NCBI GenBank assembly: GCA_016714365.1
Contig: JADJNH010000005.1
Location: 1,216,501 to 1,280,500 of the forward strand
Reading direction: 5' to 3'
Source: Candidatus Vicinibacter affinis
GTDB lineage: Bacteria; Bacteroidota; Bacteroidia; Chitinophagales; Saprospiraceae
Length of the DNA: 64,000 nucleotides
Position numbers and translations under genes: made by a program. Every line of letters begins with the position of its first letter. The stretch's first letter is position 1. The notes beneath the pieces were generated by a model. That model did no database searches and was not told the origin of the DNA. It saw only the letters and a list, made by a program, of their open reading frames with translations. Positions 35,008-43,537 of the stretch are shown piece after piece.

Positions 35008-37148
35008 TTGGCGTCATCAACCAGGCCAAAAACTAATTCACGATCATCCAGATCAGCCGAAACGATTTTTACTTTAATTCGGTCACCCATTTTCCATTGC
35101 TGATCGGAGATTGATGAGCTTGCGGATAGCCGATTTTTCTTAACTTCTATCTCATCATCCATGTCATCTAAAAGCAATACTCCTTCACATTGGTTTTCAA
35201 TAATTTGGACATAAAATCCTCGATCATTCATTCCGGTAATTCTACCATCATAAATTTCTCCTATCTTGTCTTTCAGATAGAACACTTGGAAATACCGGGT
35301 AGACTCACGTTCGGCTTCCATGGCTTTTCGCTCTTGTGAAGAGATATACCTGCATTGAGCTTCAATGGTGTCTAATCGATACCTTTTTTCTTTTTTAAGA
35401 TTATCAAATAGAATTCGGTGAACCATTAAATCTGCATACCTTCTTATCGGAGAAGTAAAATGAGTATAATATTCAAAAGCTAATCCATAATGCCCAATAT
35501 TCTGAGGATTGTATTCTGCTTTAGCCATGGTTCTTATGGCTAGAGGTTGAAGAATTTTTAAATCTTCATTTTCTTTTATCAATTCAGCAAGTTGGTTCAG
35601 GGATTTAGAAATTTTCTTTGGCGTACTGAGGTCCAGTTTAACTCCTAATTCGTGTGCAAAAACCATGAAATCCTGCAGTTTGTCAGGATCCGGAAGGTCA
35701 TGGATTCGGTATACAAATGGAACAGGAATACTTTTGTTTTTAAACGCCATGTATTGTGCAACATATTTGTTAGCCAACAGCATGAATTCCTCAATCAGCA
35801 TATGCGCATCCAGTCTTTGTTTTACAAACAACTCTTTGGGGAGGCCGGCTTCATCCAGTTTAAAGCGGACTTCATCCGATTCAAAATCAATGGCTCCATT
35901 GCGTAACCTCTCTTTGCGTGTATGCTTGGCAATGTCATTCAAGTGATTGAGTTCAAGAACAAAATCTCCTTCTTTTCCATGTAGAATTTCCTGAACCTCT
36001 TCATAGGTGAATCTTCGTTTACTGTGAATGATAGATTTGCCAATCCAGTGTTTTTTAATACTCATTTCTTCATCGTATGTAAATACTACCGAGAAAGTAA
36101 GTTTATCTTCAAGAGGCCTTAGTGAACAGAGTTCATTGGATAATTTTTCTGGCAACATCGGTAGAACACGATCGACGAGATAAACTGAATTTCCCCTTTT
36201 CAAAGCTTCCTTGTCAAGGGCGGAGTCAGATTTTACAAAATGACTTACGTCGGCAATATGAATTCCGATTTCGAGTAATCCATCCTCCGTTCGTGAATAG
36301 GAGAGTGCATCATCAAAGTCTTTTGCATCCACAGGATCTATCGTAAAAGTGGTAACTTCTCTAAAATCTCTTCGGTCCTCCAGGTCATAATTGTCTTCAT
36401 TAATTTCTGCGGCTTCGTGCAAAACGGCAGCCGGAAAATCTAATGGAAACCCTGCACCGGCAAGAATGGATTCCATTTCCATGTTGATGGTTTTCTCCTG
36501 GCCAAGAGTCCGTACCACCTTGCCTTGCATTTTGTCTCCTGGTTTCTGCTTCCAGTGGGTGATTTCAACCACTACACGATCAAAGTCGATCAAGCCATCC
36601 AAGGCGTCATTCTGGAGGAAAATCTCCATTACTTGCCCGGCATTTTCCAAAAGCACCACTGAGTGATTCTTATGCGCACGATATACCCCCACAAACTGAG
36701 TACGGGATCTTTGAAGAACCTTGATCACAACCCCTTCCGGTTTATTCATGTACATTCTTACCACCCGGACCTGAACAAAATCACCATCCTGGGCACCTAA
36801 AAGATTCTTCTGGCTTACAAAGATGTCCCTGCTCAGACCTTTACACAGAATGTAAGCAAACCCGGCGCGTGCGATGTCAACCACACCCTCATAGATTTCT
36901 TCCTTGCCTTTAAGTGGCTGCGCCGCAAATCCTTTGTAAATCCATTTTCCAGGGGATACCCTTTCAATGAGTTTTTTATGTTCCAGCGTTTCCAACAACT
37001 CGACCAGGTTACCTAATTTATCTAATCTGAGTCTGCGTTTAATGGCACTTATTCCATAGGCTTTATCCTTATTATCGGCAAAAAATCTCAAGAGTTTACT
37101 GTTGCTCAAGAGATCTTGGGTTCTTTTATTTTTTTTATTTCTTTTCAT
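35004..37148 (-). CDS. rnr: Ribonuclease R
   Basis: This is a 3'-5' exoribonuclease of the RNase II/R family. An N-terminal winged-helix-like region is followed by cold-shock OB domains (about 75-215), an RNB catalytic domain and a C-terminal S1 domain (KIGEIYDGRITGMNDRGFYV). The RNB domain shows TIDPVDAKDFDDALS with the metal-binding Asp cluster, GIHIADVSHFV and HYTHFTSPIRRYADL-type sequence. The start chosen is the ATG at 37148 (MKRNKKNKRT); a TTG five codons upstream is less likely. The length of 714 residues is normal for Bacteroidota RNase R. It is convergent with the beta-helix gene (stop codons overlap) and divergent from the phosphate transporter. Confidence 0.96.
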   Translation of the reverse strand: MKRNKKNKRTQDLLSNSKLLRFFADNKDKAYGISAIKRRLRLDKLGNLVELLETLEHKKLIERVSPGKWIYKGFAAQPLKGKEEIYEGVVDIARAGFAYILCKGLSRDIFVSQKNLLGAQDGDFVQVRVVRMYMNKPEGVVIKVLQRSRTQFVGVYRAHKNHSVVLLENAGQVMEIFLQNDALDGLIDFDRVVVEITHWKQKPGDKMQGKVVRTLGQEKTINMEMESILAGAGFPLDFPAAVLHEAAEINEDNYDLEDRRDFREVTTFTIDPVDAKDFDDALSYSRTEDGLLEIGIHIADVSHFVKSDSALDKEALKRGNSVYLVDRVLPMLPEKLSNELCSLRPLEDKLTFSVVFTYDEEMSIKKHWIGKSIIHSKRRFTYEEVQEILHGKEGDFVLELNHLNDIAKHTRKERLRNGAIDFESDEVRFKLDEAGLPKELFVKQRLDAHMLIEEFMLLANKYVAQYMAFKNKSIPVPFVYRIHDLPDPDKLQDFMVFAHELGVKLDLSTPKKISKSLNQLAELIKENEDLKILQPLAIRTMAKAEYNPQNIGHYGLAFEYYTHFTSPIRRYADLMVHRILFDNLKKEKRYRLDTIEAQCRYISSQERKAMEAERESTRYFQVFYLKDKIGEIYDGRITGMNDRGFYVQIIENQCEGVLLLDDMDDEIEVKKNRLSASSSISDQQWKMGDRIKVKIVSADLDDRELVFGLVDDAN

Positions 37149-37266
37149 TACTGAAGATAACAAATTATGTTTTAAAAGGGTTCTAGATAGCTTTTACTGC
37201 TGGTAAACAGTCCATTTTTTAGTTGGGACTTAACAATTTGTTTATAATTTCTTAATATTAGCCGGA

Positions 37267-37274
37267 TAGATTTG
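37267..37274 (+). promoter_or_regulatory. Putative -7 box (TAGATTTG) for the phosphate transporter
   Basis: It fits TAnnTTTG, 37 bp before the ATG. A TTTG at 37237-37240 is too far upstream for standard spacing, so only the -7 element is supported. Confidence 0.35.
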
Positions 37275-37311
37275 CAATTGAGTTTATATTTAGGCCTTAA
37301 TTAGGCCAGCC

Positions 37312-38727
37312 ATGTTGGGATTTGATTTTGGATTAGAAGGAACGCTACTCATCAGTTTTGCGGTATGCATTTTATTGGTATGTTTTTTTGAATTTGTAAA
37401 TGGCTTTCACGACACTGCCAATGCTGTGGCAACAGTCATATATACAAAGTCTCTGAAACCGATTCACGCGGTGATTTGGTCAGGATTTATGAATTTTTTA
37501 GGTGTCATTTCCAGTAGTTATATCTTCGGAATGGCGGTGGCCACTAAAATAGCCCAATTACTTCCCCTGGAATCCGTCTTAAGCAGGAGTACTAATGAGG
37601 CCATTGCTATGGTGGCTTCAGCGCTGGTAGGTGCAATTATTTGGAATCTTGGGACCTGGTATTTTGGAATTCCATGTTCCAGTTCACATACATTAATTGG
37701 CTCTTTGCTAGGCGTAGGAATTGCATTTACACTTGTGCCGGATAATAATCTTAAATCAGGAGTCAATTGGAATGAAGCGTTTAAAATTGGCAATGCATTG
37801 TTATTCTCTCCATTGTTTGGCTTTACTATGGCGATAGCCTTGATGTTTATATTAAAGAGGAACGTGGTAGATAAAGCTATATTTAAGGAACCTGAACCTG
37901 AGGGTAAGCCACCATTTTGGATTCGGGGATTGTTGATTGTGACTTGCACCATGGTGAGTTTTTTTCATGGTTCCAATGATGGTCAAAAAGGAGTGGGATT
38001 GATGCTGATTGTACTGTTAGCTTTCGTACCCACTCAGTTTGCATTAGCCCCTGAGTTCAATAAGGAAGATTGCATCAACAGAATGGTTGTACTGGAAAAA
38101 ATACTGGTAAAAGAATCAACCCAGAATTTTGAATTAGAAAGGATACTGTGTGCACGAGCTGAGAATATTGCAGGATTTGCGGATGATGTCCGTAAGTTGG
38201 ATACAAAAAGCAATAAAGAAGTGATGCGTGTGCGTAAGGAGATGAATGTGTTGGCTAAGGAATTAAAACTAATTCTTGCTGAACCAAATGCAATTTCGTC
38301 AGGAGCTAACAGGAAGTTGATTAAGGCAGAAATTGCTTATTTCAATCACAATACCAATTATGTTCCTTTTTGGATCATTCTCTCCATTTCAATTTCTCTG
38401 GGTATAGGCACCATGATTGGGTGGCGGAGAATAGTAGTTACCATTGGTGAAAAAATTGGTAAGCGGCATATGACATATGCAGAAGGAGCTTCTGCAGAAT
38501 TAATTGCCTCCAGTACAATTGGTCTAGCCTCCGGATTAGGATTACCAGTTTCTACCACACATGTGCTTTCTTCAGGTGTTGCCGGAGCAATGGTGGCAAC
38601 AAAAGGAATAAAAAATCTTCAGGCAGCCACGATTAAAAATATTGTGCTTGCTTGGGTGCTTACATTGCCTGCAACCATGATCATTAGTGCAGTTTTGTTT
38701 TTTCTGGCCAGGATGTTGATGCTGTAA
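37312..38727 (+). CDS. pit: Inorganic phosphate transporter, PiT family
   Basis: The 471-residue multi-pass inner-membrane protein couples low-affinity phosphate (metal-phosphate) uptake to an ion gradient. Both PiT signatures are present: NGFHDTANAVAT (about 30-41) and FHGSNDGQKGVG (about 218-229). The second half repeats the membrane pattern with LASGLGLPVSTTHVLSSG matching WYFGIPCSSSHTLIG in the first. A hydrophilic central loop (about 250-340) rich in Lys and Glu is typical. No PhoU-like gene (DUF47) is adjacent, unlike in many Bacteroidota. The single gene has its own promoter region, divergent from RNase R. Confidence 0.95.
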   Translation: MLGFDFGLEGTLLISFAVCILLVCFFEFVNGFHDTANAVATVIYTKSLKPIHAVIWSGFMNFLGVISSSYIFGMAVATKIAQLLPLESVLSRSTNEAIAMVASALVGAIIWNLGTWYFGIPCSSSHTLIGSLLGVGIAFTLVPDNNLKSGVNWNEAFKIGNALLFSPLFGFTMAIALMFILKRNVVDKAIFKEPEPEGKPPFWIRGLLIVTCTMVSFFHGSNDGQKGVGLMLIVLLAFVPTQFALAPEFNKEDCINRMVVLEKILVKESTQNFELERILCARAENIAGFADDVRKLDTKSNKEVMRVRKEMNVLAKELKLILAEPNAISSGANRKLIKAEIAYFNHNTNYVPFWIILSISISLGIGTMIGWRRIVVTIGEKIGKRHMTYAEGASAELIASSTIGLASGLGLPVSTTHVLSSGVAGAMVATKGIKNLQAATIKNIVLAWVLTLPATMIISAVLFFLARMLML

Positions 38728-39002
38728 AATTTAAATGGAGTTTTAAAGTATTGCTTACTTTAATTTATAGGTTCAAATTTTCTGAGTCTTGCGTATATTA
38801 ATAAATTCAACTCTTGAAATCTAATAATTTCTTCATTGCTTGGGAACGAAGTGGCAACAAAATTGTATCATCATTTTTTAAAATAAAATTTTTTTTAAAT
38901 ATTGATTTTTATTGTGAAAGTTTTATAATTTCATCTGATAAGATTTGATATTTTTCTATTCGAATCAGATGAGGTTTAGGTTCAGTCTAAATAAGTGAAA
39001 CC

Positions 39003-41003
39003 ATGTCAAAGATTTATTTCAATTTATTTCTGTCGTTAATTGTAAGTAATATTCTATTTGGTCAGGTTGACACCACGGCACTGCCATTCACCGATTCTGT
39101 AATCACTTGCTTTCCTGACACAACCGGTTATAAGCGAATTTCTGTAGGTCCAATTGGTCGCGACTTTAGTAATTTACAATCGGCATTAAATCAGGCAGTT
39201 TCCGGGACAGTTATTGTCTTGGACGCCGGGGTTGAATTCAGAGGAAGTTTTTTGTTGCCTTCAAAGCCAGTCAGTGATAAATGGATTGTTTTAGTATCAT
39301 CGAAGATGGACCTGGTTCCAGCAGAAGGAAGCAGGATAAAGCCATACCAAAAAACAGGGGATCAAAATTTTTCCACGCAAGCAGATGCAATGCCAAAAGT
39401 AGTGACAGACAATTTGTCCGGAGTTCCCTGTTTTAGAACAGAAATTGGTACCCATCATTATCGGTTGGTTGGAATAGAAATAAAAGCAGATGAAAGGGTT
39501 ATCAATAGTTATGGTCTTGTAAATTTAGGAGACGGGTCTTCCCAACAGAATCAATTTTCGAAAGTACCTCATCACTTAATCGTTGATCGCTGCTTCATTC
39601 ATGGTCATACAAAAGGTGAGATTATGAAATATGGCATTCGGCTCGATTGCGCTTATTCCGCTGTGGTAGATTGTCATATTTCAGATTTCCACAGCGTTGG
39701 ATTTGATGCCCAGTCAATATCCTGTATCAATGGTCCGGGTCCGTTTAAAATTATTAATAATTATTTGGAGGCATCGGGAGAAAATATTTTGTTTGGAGGA
39801 GGCGCAGCTGCAATAGCCGGTTTGGTTCCTTCGGATATTGATATCAGACAAAATCATTTTTTCAAACCTCTTTCTTGGCGAGTAGGCCATCCTTCCTATG
39901 CAGGAAAGCATTGGACAGTCAAAAATTTATTTGAATTAAAGACAGGGAAGCGTGTATTGTTGGAAGGAAATATTTTGGAAAATTGTTGGGCGGATCTTCC
40001 AATTGGTCAAAGCGGATATGCCATACTGCTCACTATCAGAACCGAAAATGGAGGTTCACCTCAAGCAGAGGTAAGTGATATTACCATTCGGAATAACATA
40101 ATTAAAAATACTGGTGCCGGCATCTCAATTTCAGGACTTGATGATGGAAAGGGAGTCCGGTCAAAGCGAATTAGCATCACCAATAATTTATTTGAAGATA
40201 TTGATGGAGTTGTCAATGGTGATCAGAATCTTGCAGGGCCGAATGTGGGAACTGCCTTTCATATTGGTGAACCAGAAAATGTAATAATCGATCACAACAC
40301 CATATTTCATACAGGGGCTATTACGTGGGCCTATAAAAAAATGACGGGCTTTATTTATACCAACAATCTATCCAACTGTTTTATTTCTGGCGGAGGTTAT
40401 CAGGGGATATATGGTCCGGGCTTTAGTCAAGGTAATGGTGCCATGGGAAATTATTTTCCGGACATTACAGATGCCAATCAAAGGTTTCACAAAAATGTGA
40501 TGATAAAAGGAGATCCTGGCAAATACACAAATTATGCGATGTTGAGCAAAAATTATTTCCCTAACATTTCTGATGCAGTCGGTTTTTATGATTTTACAAA
40601 TGGGGCTGTTGATTATTTAAATTATCGTTTAAAAAATTCAAGTACCTATTTTAAGAATGGTTCCGATGGCAAAGATATTGGAGCTGATATGAATTTGATT
40701 AAAGCGGCTTTTGAGCGTAAAATAGATTGCAGTTCTGTAATGACTGCTGTCAATGAAATGAATTTTAATTATGAATTCTTAATTTATCCCAATCCAGCAA
40801 AAGACAAATTGAAGATTGAAATTTTAAATAATGAGTTCTGGTCCTACACCATTTACAACCAACAGGGGCAAATATTTAAAAGCGGGAACATAACTGAGCC
40901 AACTCAGGAAATTAATCTAGTTGGAATTAATCCGGGAATTTATTATATTAAAATATTCAACAACAGGTTGATGAGGTATCAAAAGCTTGTAATAGTACCA
41001 TGA
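39003..41003 (+). CDS. Secreted parallel beta-helix protein with T9SS sorting domain
   Basis: The 666-residue protein has a signal peptide ending at LFGQ (residue ~21). The domain start GRDFSNLQSALNQAVSGTVIVLDAG is typical of right-handed beta-helix folds. Coils follow with HHLIVDRCFIHGHTKGE, AVVDCHISDFHSVGFDAQ, DITIRNNIIKNTGAGISI and NVIIDHNTIFHTG. The C-terminal sorting domain starts at FLIYPNPAKDKLKI and ends in QKLVIVP, a T9SS type A signal. No catalytic residues can be assigned. The gene is single, with 275 bp of AT-rich sequence before it. Confidence 0.87.
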   Translation: MSKIYFNLFLSLIVSNILFGQVDTTALPFTDSVITCFPDTTGYKRISVGPIGRDFSNLQSALNQAVSGTVIVLDAGVEFRGSFLLPSKPVSDKWIVLVSSKMDLVPAEGSRIKPYQKTGDQNFSTQADAMPKVVTDNLSGVPCFRTEIGTHHYRLVGIEIKADERVINSYGLVNLGDGSSQQNQFSKVPHHLIVDRCFIHGHTKGEIMKYGIRLDCAYSAVVDCHISDFHSVGFDAQSISCINGPGPFKIINNYLEASGENILFGGGAAAIAGLVPSDIDIRQNHFFKPLSWRVGHPSYAGKHWTVKNLFELKTGKRVLLEGNILENCWADLPIGQSGYAILLTIRTENGGSPQAEVSDITIRNNIIKNTGAGISISGLDDGKGVRSKRISITNNLFEDIDGVVNGDQNLAGPNVGTAFHIGEPENVIIDHNTIFHTGAITWAYKKMTGFIYTNNLSNCFISGGGYQGIYGPGFSQGNGAMGNYFPDITDANQRFHKNVMIKGDPGKYTNYAMLSKNYFPNISDAVGFYDFTNGAVDYLNYRLKNSSTYFKNGSDGKDIGADMNLIKAAFERKIDCSSVMTAVNEMNFNYEFLIYPNPAKDKLKIEILNNEFWSYTIYNQQGQIFKSGNITEPTQEINLVGINPGIYYIKIFNNRLMRYQKLVIVP

Positions 41004-41067
41004 GTATCTTCATTAAATTTGTTGTAAAACATACCTAAAGTTTTAAAGAGGTTAAAGGATTTTTTTC

Positions 41068-41114
41068 ATTCGAACCCGTCCCCAAAGCGTTGGGGATGAC
41101 AGGGCGGCATTCTA
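41068..41114 (-). pseudogene. tRNA-Asp remnant 1 with palindrome
   Basis: It holds a T-arm piece (TTCGAACCCG on the plus strand), the palindrome at 41079-41096 with an atypical centre (CAAAGCGTTG), and the anticodon-5' side ATGACAGGGCGGCATTCTA. The 5' half of the tRNA is lost, and this remnant also lacks the acceptor 3' side. Confidence 0.8.
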
Positions 41115-41229
41115 CCCAACAAGTACTGACGAAAAAATTTGTAGTGAGAGAGAAAGGGTGCTCCTTTAGAGGAAATAATAGCATTGAGAAAATGAGAAGT
41201 CAAAACACAAAATGGTGTAAAAATTTCAC

Positions 41230-41511
41230 TCACAAACAAGAATCCAAATAAAAATTTAATTGATTGGCATTTGAGTTTATCAGTTTCAATAATTGCTGGT
41301 GATCATATTTTTTGAGGGACTTCTCTCTGTTTAGTGCTTTGGATTTTATCATGAATATTTCAAGATAGACAATTTCCCAAGGGCCTTTATGTGCAGTGAA
41401 TGCACTAAAATTCGAATTGTGTTCGAGGAGTCTGTTTTTTGGATTTAAGGAATAGCCTTTGTAATAAATATCTAACCTTTTGGAATGGATAATGTAAACA
41501 TAGTGCTTCAT
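41230..41511 (-). CDS. GIY-YIG nuclease-family protein, copy 1
   Basis: The 93-residue single-domain protein is of the UvrC-N/UPF0213-like GIY-YIG superfamily. The motif residues are Y4-V-Y6 (GIY position), Y17-K-G19 (YIG position), catalytic-type R27 in NRLLEH and E63 in LNREKSLKK. Length is normal for this small family. It differs from copies 2-4 by His instead of Tyr at residue 9. It reads in the same direction as tRNA-Asp and lies just beyond the array terminator; a leader inverted repeat GGTATA...TATACC precedes the ATG. Nuclease activity is inferred from the residues; the target is unknown. Confidence 0.85.
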   Translation of the reverse strand: MKHYVYIIHSKRLDIYYKGYSLNPKNRLLEHNSNFSAFTAHKGPWEIVYLEIFMIKSKALNREKSLKKYDHQQLLKLINSNANQLNFYLDSCL

Positions 41512-41560
41512 AATGAATAGGGTATAGCCAAGGGTGAATGTTATACCTTCATAAAAAACA

Positions 41561-41592
41561 AAAAGCCCTCAATTTTTCAATTGAGGGCTTTT
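41561..41592. terminator. Array terminator A
   Basis: A perfect 14-bp stem (AAAAGCCCTCAATT / AATTGAGGGCTTTT) has a TTTC loop. It is bidirectional and sits between the remnant tRNA-Asp and GIY-YIG copy 1. Confidence 0.8.
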
Positions 41593-41594
41593 GC

Positions 41595-41657
41595 GGACCT
41601 AGAATGCGGGATTCGAACCCGTCCCCAACTTGTTGGGGATGACAGGGCGGCATTCTA
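41595..41657 (-). pseudogene. tRNA-Asp remnant 2 with palindrome
   Basis: Acceptor 3' side and T-arm are followed by the palindrome at 41622-41639 and the anticodon 5' side. After GCATTCTA the D-arm and 5' acceptor are replaced by CCCAACAAGTACTGACG, as in remnants 1, 3 and 4. Confidence 0.85.
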
Positions 41658-41773
41658 CCCAACAAGTACTGACGAAAAAATTTGTAGTGAGAAGAGAAGG
41701 GGTACTCCTTTAGAGGAAATAATAGCATTGAGAAAATGAGAAGTCAAAACACAAAATGGTGTAAAAATTTTAC

Positions 41774-42055
41774 TCACAAACAAGAATCCAAATAAAAATT
41801 CAATTGATTGACATTTGAGTTTATAAGTTTTAATAATTGCTGGTGATCATATTTTTTGAGGGACTTCTCTCTGTTTAGTGCTTTGGATTTTATCATGAAT
41901 ATTTCAAGATAGACAATTTCCCAAGGGCCTTTATGTGCAGTGAATGCACTGAAATTCGAGTTGTGTTCGAGGAGTCTGTTTTTTGGATTTAAGGAATAAC
42001 CTTTGTAATAAATATCTAACCTTTTGGAATAGATAATATAAACATAGTGTTTCAT
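41774..42055 (-). CDS. GIY-YIG nuclease-family protein, copy 2
   Basis: The 93 residues are nearly identical to copies 1, 3 and 4, with the same GIY-YIG, R27 and E63 residues. Val replaces Ala at residue 82 as in copy 3. Most base differences from the other copies are synonymous, for example CTG/CTT and TTG/TTA codons in LLKLIN. Confidence 0.85.
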   Translation of the reverse strand: MKHYVYIIYSKRLDIYYKGYSLNPKNRLLEHNSNFSAFTAHKGPWEIVYLEIFMIKSKALNREKSLKKYDHQQLLKLINSNVNQLNFYLDSCL

Positions 42056-42104
42056 AGTGACTAGGGTATAACCAAGGGTGAATGATATACCTTCATAAAA
42101 AACA

Positions 42105-42136
42105 AAAAGCCCTCAATTTTTCAATTGAGGGCTTTT
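42105..42136. terminator. Array terminator B
   Basis: It is identical in stem and loop to terminator A and lies between remnant 3 and GIY-YIG copy 2. Confidence 0.8.
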
Positions 42137-42138
42137 GC

Positions 42139-42223
42139 GGACCGTCTCCCCAACGAGTTGGGGACCTGAATGCGGGATTCGAACCCGTCCCCAACGTGTT
42201 GGGGATGACAGGGCGGCATTCTA
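42139..42223 (-). pseudogene. tRNA-Asp remnant 3 with two palindromes
   Basis: It is like remnant 2, but carries a second palindrome at 42147-42164 (centre GA) inside the acceptor side in addition to the usual one at 42188-42205 (centre GT). GGACC stands on both sides of the extra palindrome. Confidence 0.85.
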
Positions 42224-42339
42224 CCCAACAAGTACTGACGAAAAAATTTGTAGTGAGAAGAGAAGGGGTACTCCTTTAGAGGAAATAATAGCATTGAGAA
42301 AAGGAGAAATCAAAACACAAAAGGGTGTAAAAATTTTAC

Positions 42340-42621
42340 TCACAAACAGGAATCCAAATAAAAATTTAATTGATTGACATTTGAGTTTATCAGTTTCAAT
42401 AATTGCTGGTGATCATATTTTTTGAGGGACTTCTCTCTGTTTAGTGCTTTGGATTTTATCATGAATATTTCAAGATAGACAATTTCCCAGGGACCTTTAT
42501 GTGCAGTGAATGCGCTGAAATTCGAGTTGTGTTCGAGGAGTCTGTTTTTTGGATTTAAGGAATAACCTTTGTAATAAATATCCAACCTTTTGGAATAGAT
42601 AATATAAACATAGTGTTTCAT
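42340..42621 (-). CDS. GIY-YIG nuclease-family protein, copy 3
   Basis: The 93 residues encode the same protein as copy 2, although the DNA differs: the LLKLIN segment matches copy 1 while residue 82 is Val as in copy 2. This mosaic pattern suggests gene conversion among copies. Confidence 0.85.
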   Translation of the reverse strand: MKHYVYIIYSKRLDIYYKGYSLNPKNRLLEHNSNFSAFTAHKGPWEIVYLEIFMIKSKALNREKSLKKYDHQQLLKLINSNVNQLNFYLDSCL

Positions 42622-42670
42622 AGTGAATAGGGTATAGCCAAGGATGAATGTTATACCTTCATAAAAAACA

Positions 42671-42702
42671 AAAAGCCCTCAATTTTTCAATTGAGGGCTT
42701 TT
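42671..42702. terminator. Array terminator C
   Basis: It has the same 14-bp stem hairpin as terminators A and B, between remnant 4 and GIY-YIG copy 3. Confidence 0.8.
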
Positions 42703-42704
42703 GC

Positions 42705-42766
42705 GACCTAGAATGCGGGATTCGAACCCGTCCCCAACTTGTTGGGGATGACAGGGCGGCATTCTA
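42705..42766 (-). pseudogene. tRNA-Asp remnant 4 with palindrome
   Basis: It has the same composition as remnant 2, with the palindrome at 42731-42748 and one G lost from the acceptor end (GCGACC). Confidence 0.85.
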
Positions 42767-42882
42767 CCCAACAAGTACTGACGAAAAAATTTGTAGTGAG
42801 AAGAGAAGGGGTACTCCTTTAGAGGAAATAATAGCATTGAGAAAATGAGAAGTCAAAACACAAAATGGTGTAAAAATTTTAC

Positions 42883-43164
42883 TCACAAACAAGAATCCAA
42901 ATAAAAATTCAATTGATTGGCATTTGAGTTTATAAGTTTCAATAATTGCTGGTGGTCATATTTTTTGAGGGACTTCTCTCTGTTTAGTGCTTTGGATTTT
43001 ATCATGAATATTTCAAGATAGACAATTTCCCAGGGACCTTTATGTGCAGTGAATGCGCTGAAATTCGAGTTGTGTTCGAGGAGTCTGTTTTTTGGATTTA
43101 AGGAATAACCTTTGTAATAAATATCTAACCTTTTGGAATAGATAATGTAAACATAGTGTTTCAT
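42883..43164 (-). CDS. GIY-YIG nuclease-family protein, copy 4
   Basis: The 93 residues form the copy nearest to the intact tRNA-Asp, which lies upstream on the same strand with terminator D in between. It has Tyr 9 as in copies 2 and 3 and Ala 82 as in copy 1. All motif residues of the family are kept. Confidence 0.85.
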   Translation of the reverse strand: MKHYVYIIYSKRLDIYYKGYSLNPKNRLLEHNSNFSAFTAHKGPWEIVYLEIFMIKSKALNREKSLKKYDHQQLLKLINSNANQLNFYLDSCL

Positions 43165-43213
43165 AGTGACTAGGGTATAACCAAGGGTGAATGATATACC
43201 TTCATAGAAAACA

Positions 43214-43245
43214 AAAAGCCCTCAATTTTTCAATTGAGGGCTTTT
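43214..43245. terminator. tRNA-Asp terminator (array terminator D)
   Basis: The 14-bp stem hairpin begins 2 bp beyond the 3' end of the intact tRNA-Asp, so this is its natural terminator and the probable parent of terminators A-C. Confidence 0.85.
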
Positions 43246-43246
43246 G

Positions 43247-43320
43247 CGGACCGGACGGGATTCGAACCCGCGACCTCCGCCGTGACAGGGCGGCATTCTA
43301 ACCAGCTGAACTACCGATCC
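43247..43320 (-). tRNA. tRNA-Asp (GTC)
   Basis: Complete cloverleaf: acceptor GGATCGG/CCGGTCC with discriminator G; D-arm GTTC...GAAT; anticodon stem CCGCC/GGCGG with loop CTGTCAC, anticodon GTC; T-arm CGGG/CCCG with loop TTCGAAT. The discriminator G is an Asp identity element. It is the only intact copy among seven related sequences here. Confidence 0.93.
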
Positions 43321-43389
43321 AATATTTTAAGACTCAACTCCAACATTGAGGAGTGATGAGTTTGAAAACTTTCAAAGAAAGTAATCGAA

Positions 43390-43468
43390 GGATGATCGGT
43401 GATTCGAACCCGTCCCCAACTTGTTGGGGATGACAGGGCGGCATTCTAACCAGCTGAACTACCGATCC
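43390..43468 (-). pseudogene. Decayed tRNA-Asp copy 5 with palindrome
   Basis: The 5' half is intact through anticodon GTC, but the 3' anticodon stem and variable loop (12 bases in the intact gene) are replaced by the palindrome at 43413-43430. The acceptor 3' side is also altered. Confidence 0.85.
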
Positions 43469-43537
43469 ATTATTTTAAGACTCAACTCCAACATTGAGGA
43501 GTGATGAGTTTGAAAACTTTCAAAGAAAGTAATCGAA

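Larger units (their letters stand above)
41068..43320 (-). repeat. Amplified tRNA-Asp / terminator / GIY-YIG module (four units)
   Basis: Read along the minus strand from 43320, the basic module is tRNA-Asp, a hairpin terminator and a small GIY-YIG gene. It is repeated four times with unit lengths of 543, 566 and 543 bp, measured between palindromes. In copies 2-4 the tRNA is reduced to its 3' part with an inserted palindrome, and a final tRNA remnant ends the array near 41068. The GIY-YIG frames are all intact. Confidence 0.9.

Noticed and set aside
37149..37163. Longer RNase R start at TTG 37163
   Set aside because: An ATG five codons later gives a basic N-terminus usual for the family; TTG is less likely.
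42082..42377. Short plus-strand frames across the tRNA-Asp array
   Set aside because: They translate tRNA remnants, palindromes and spacer; they recur only because the DNA is repeated.
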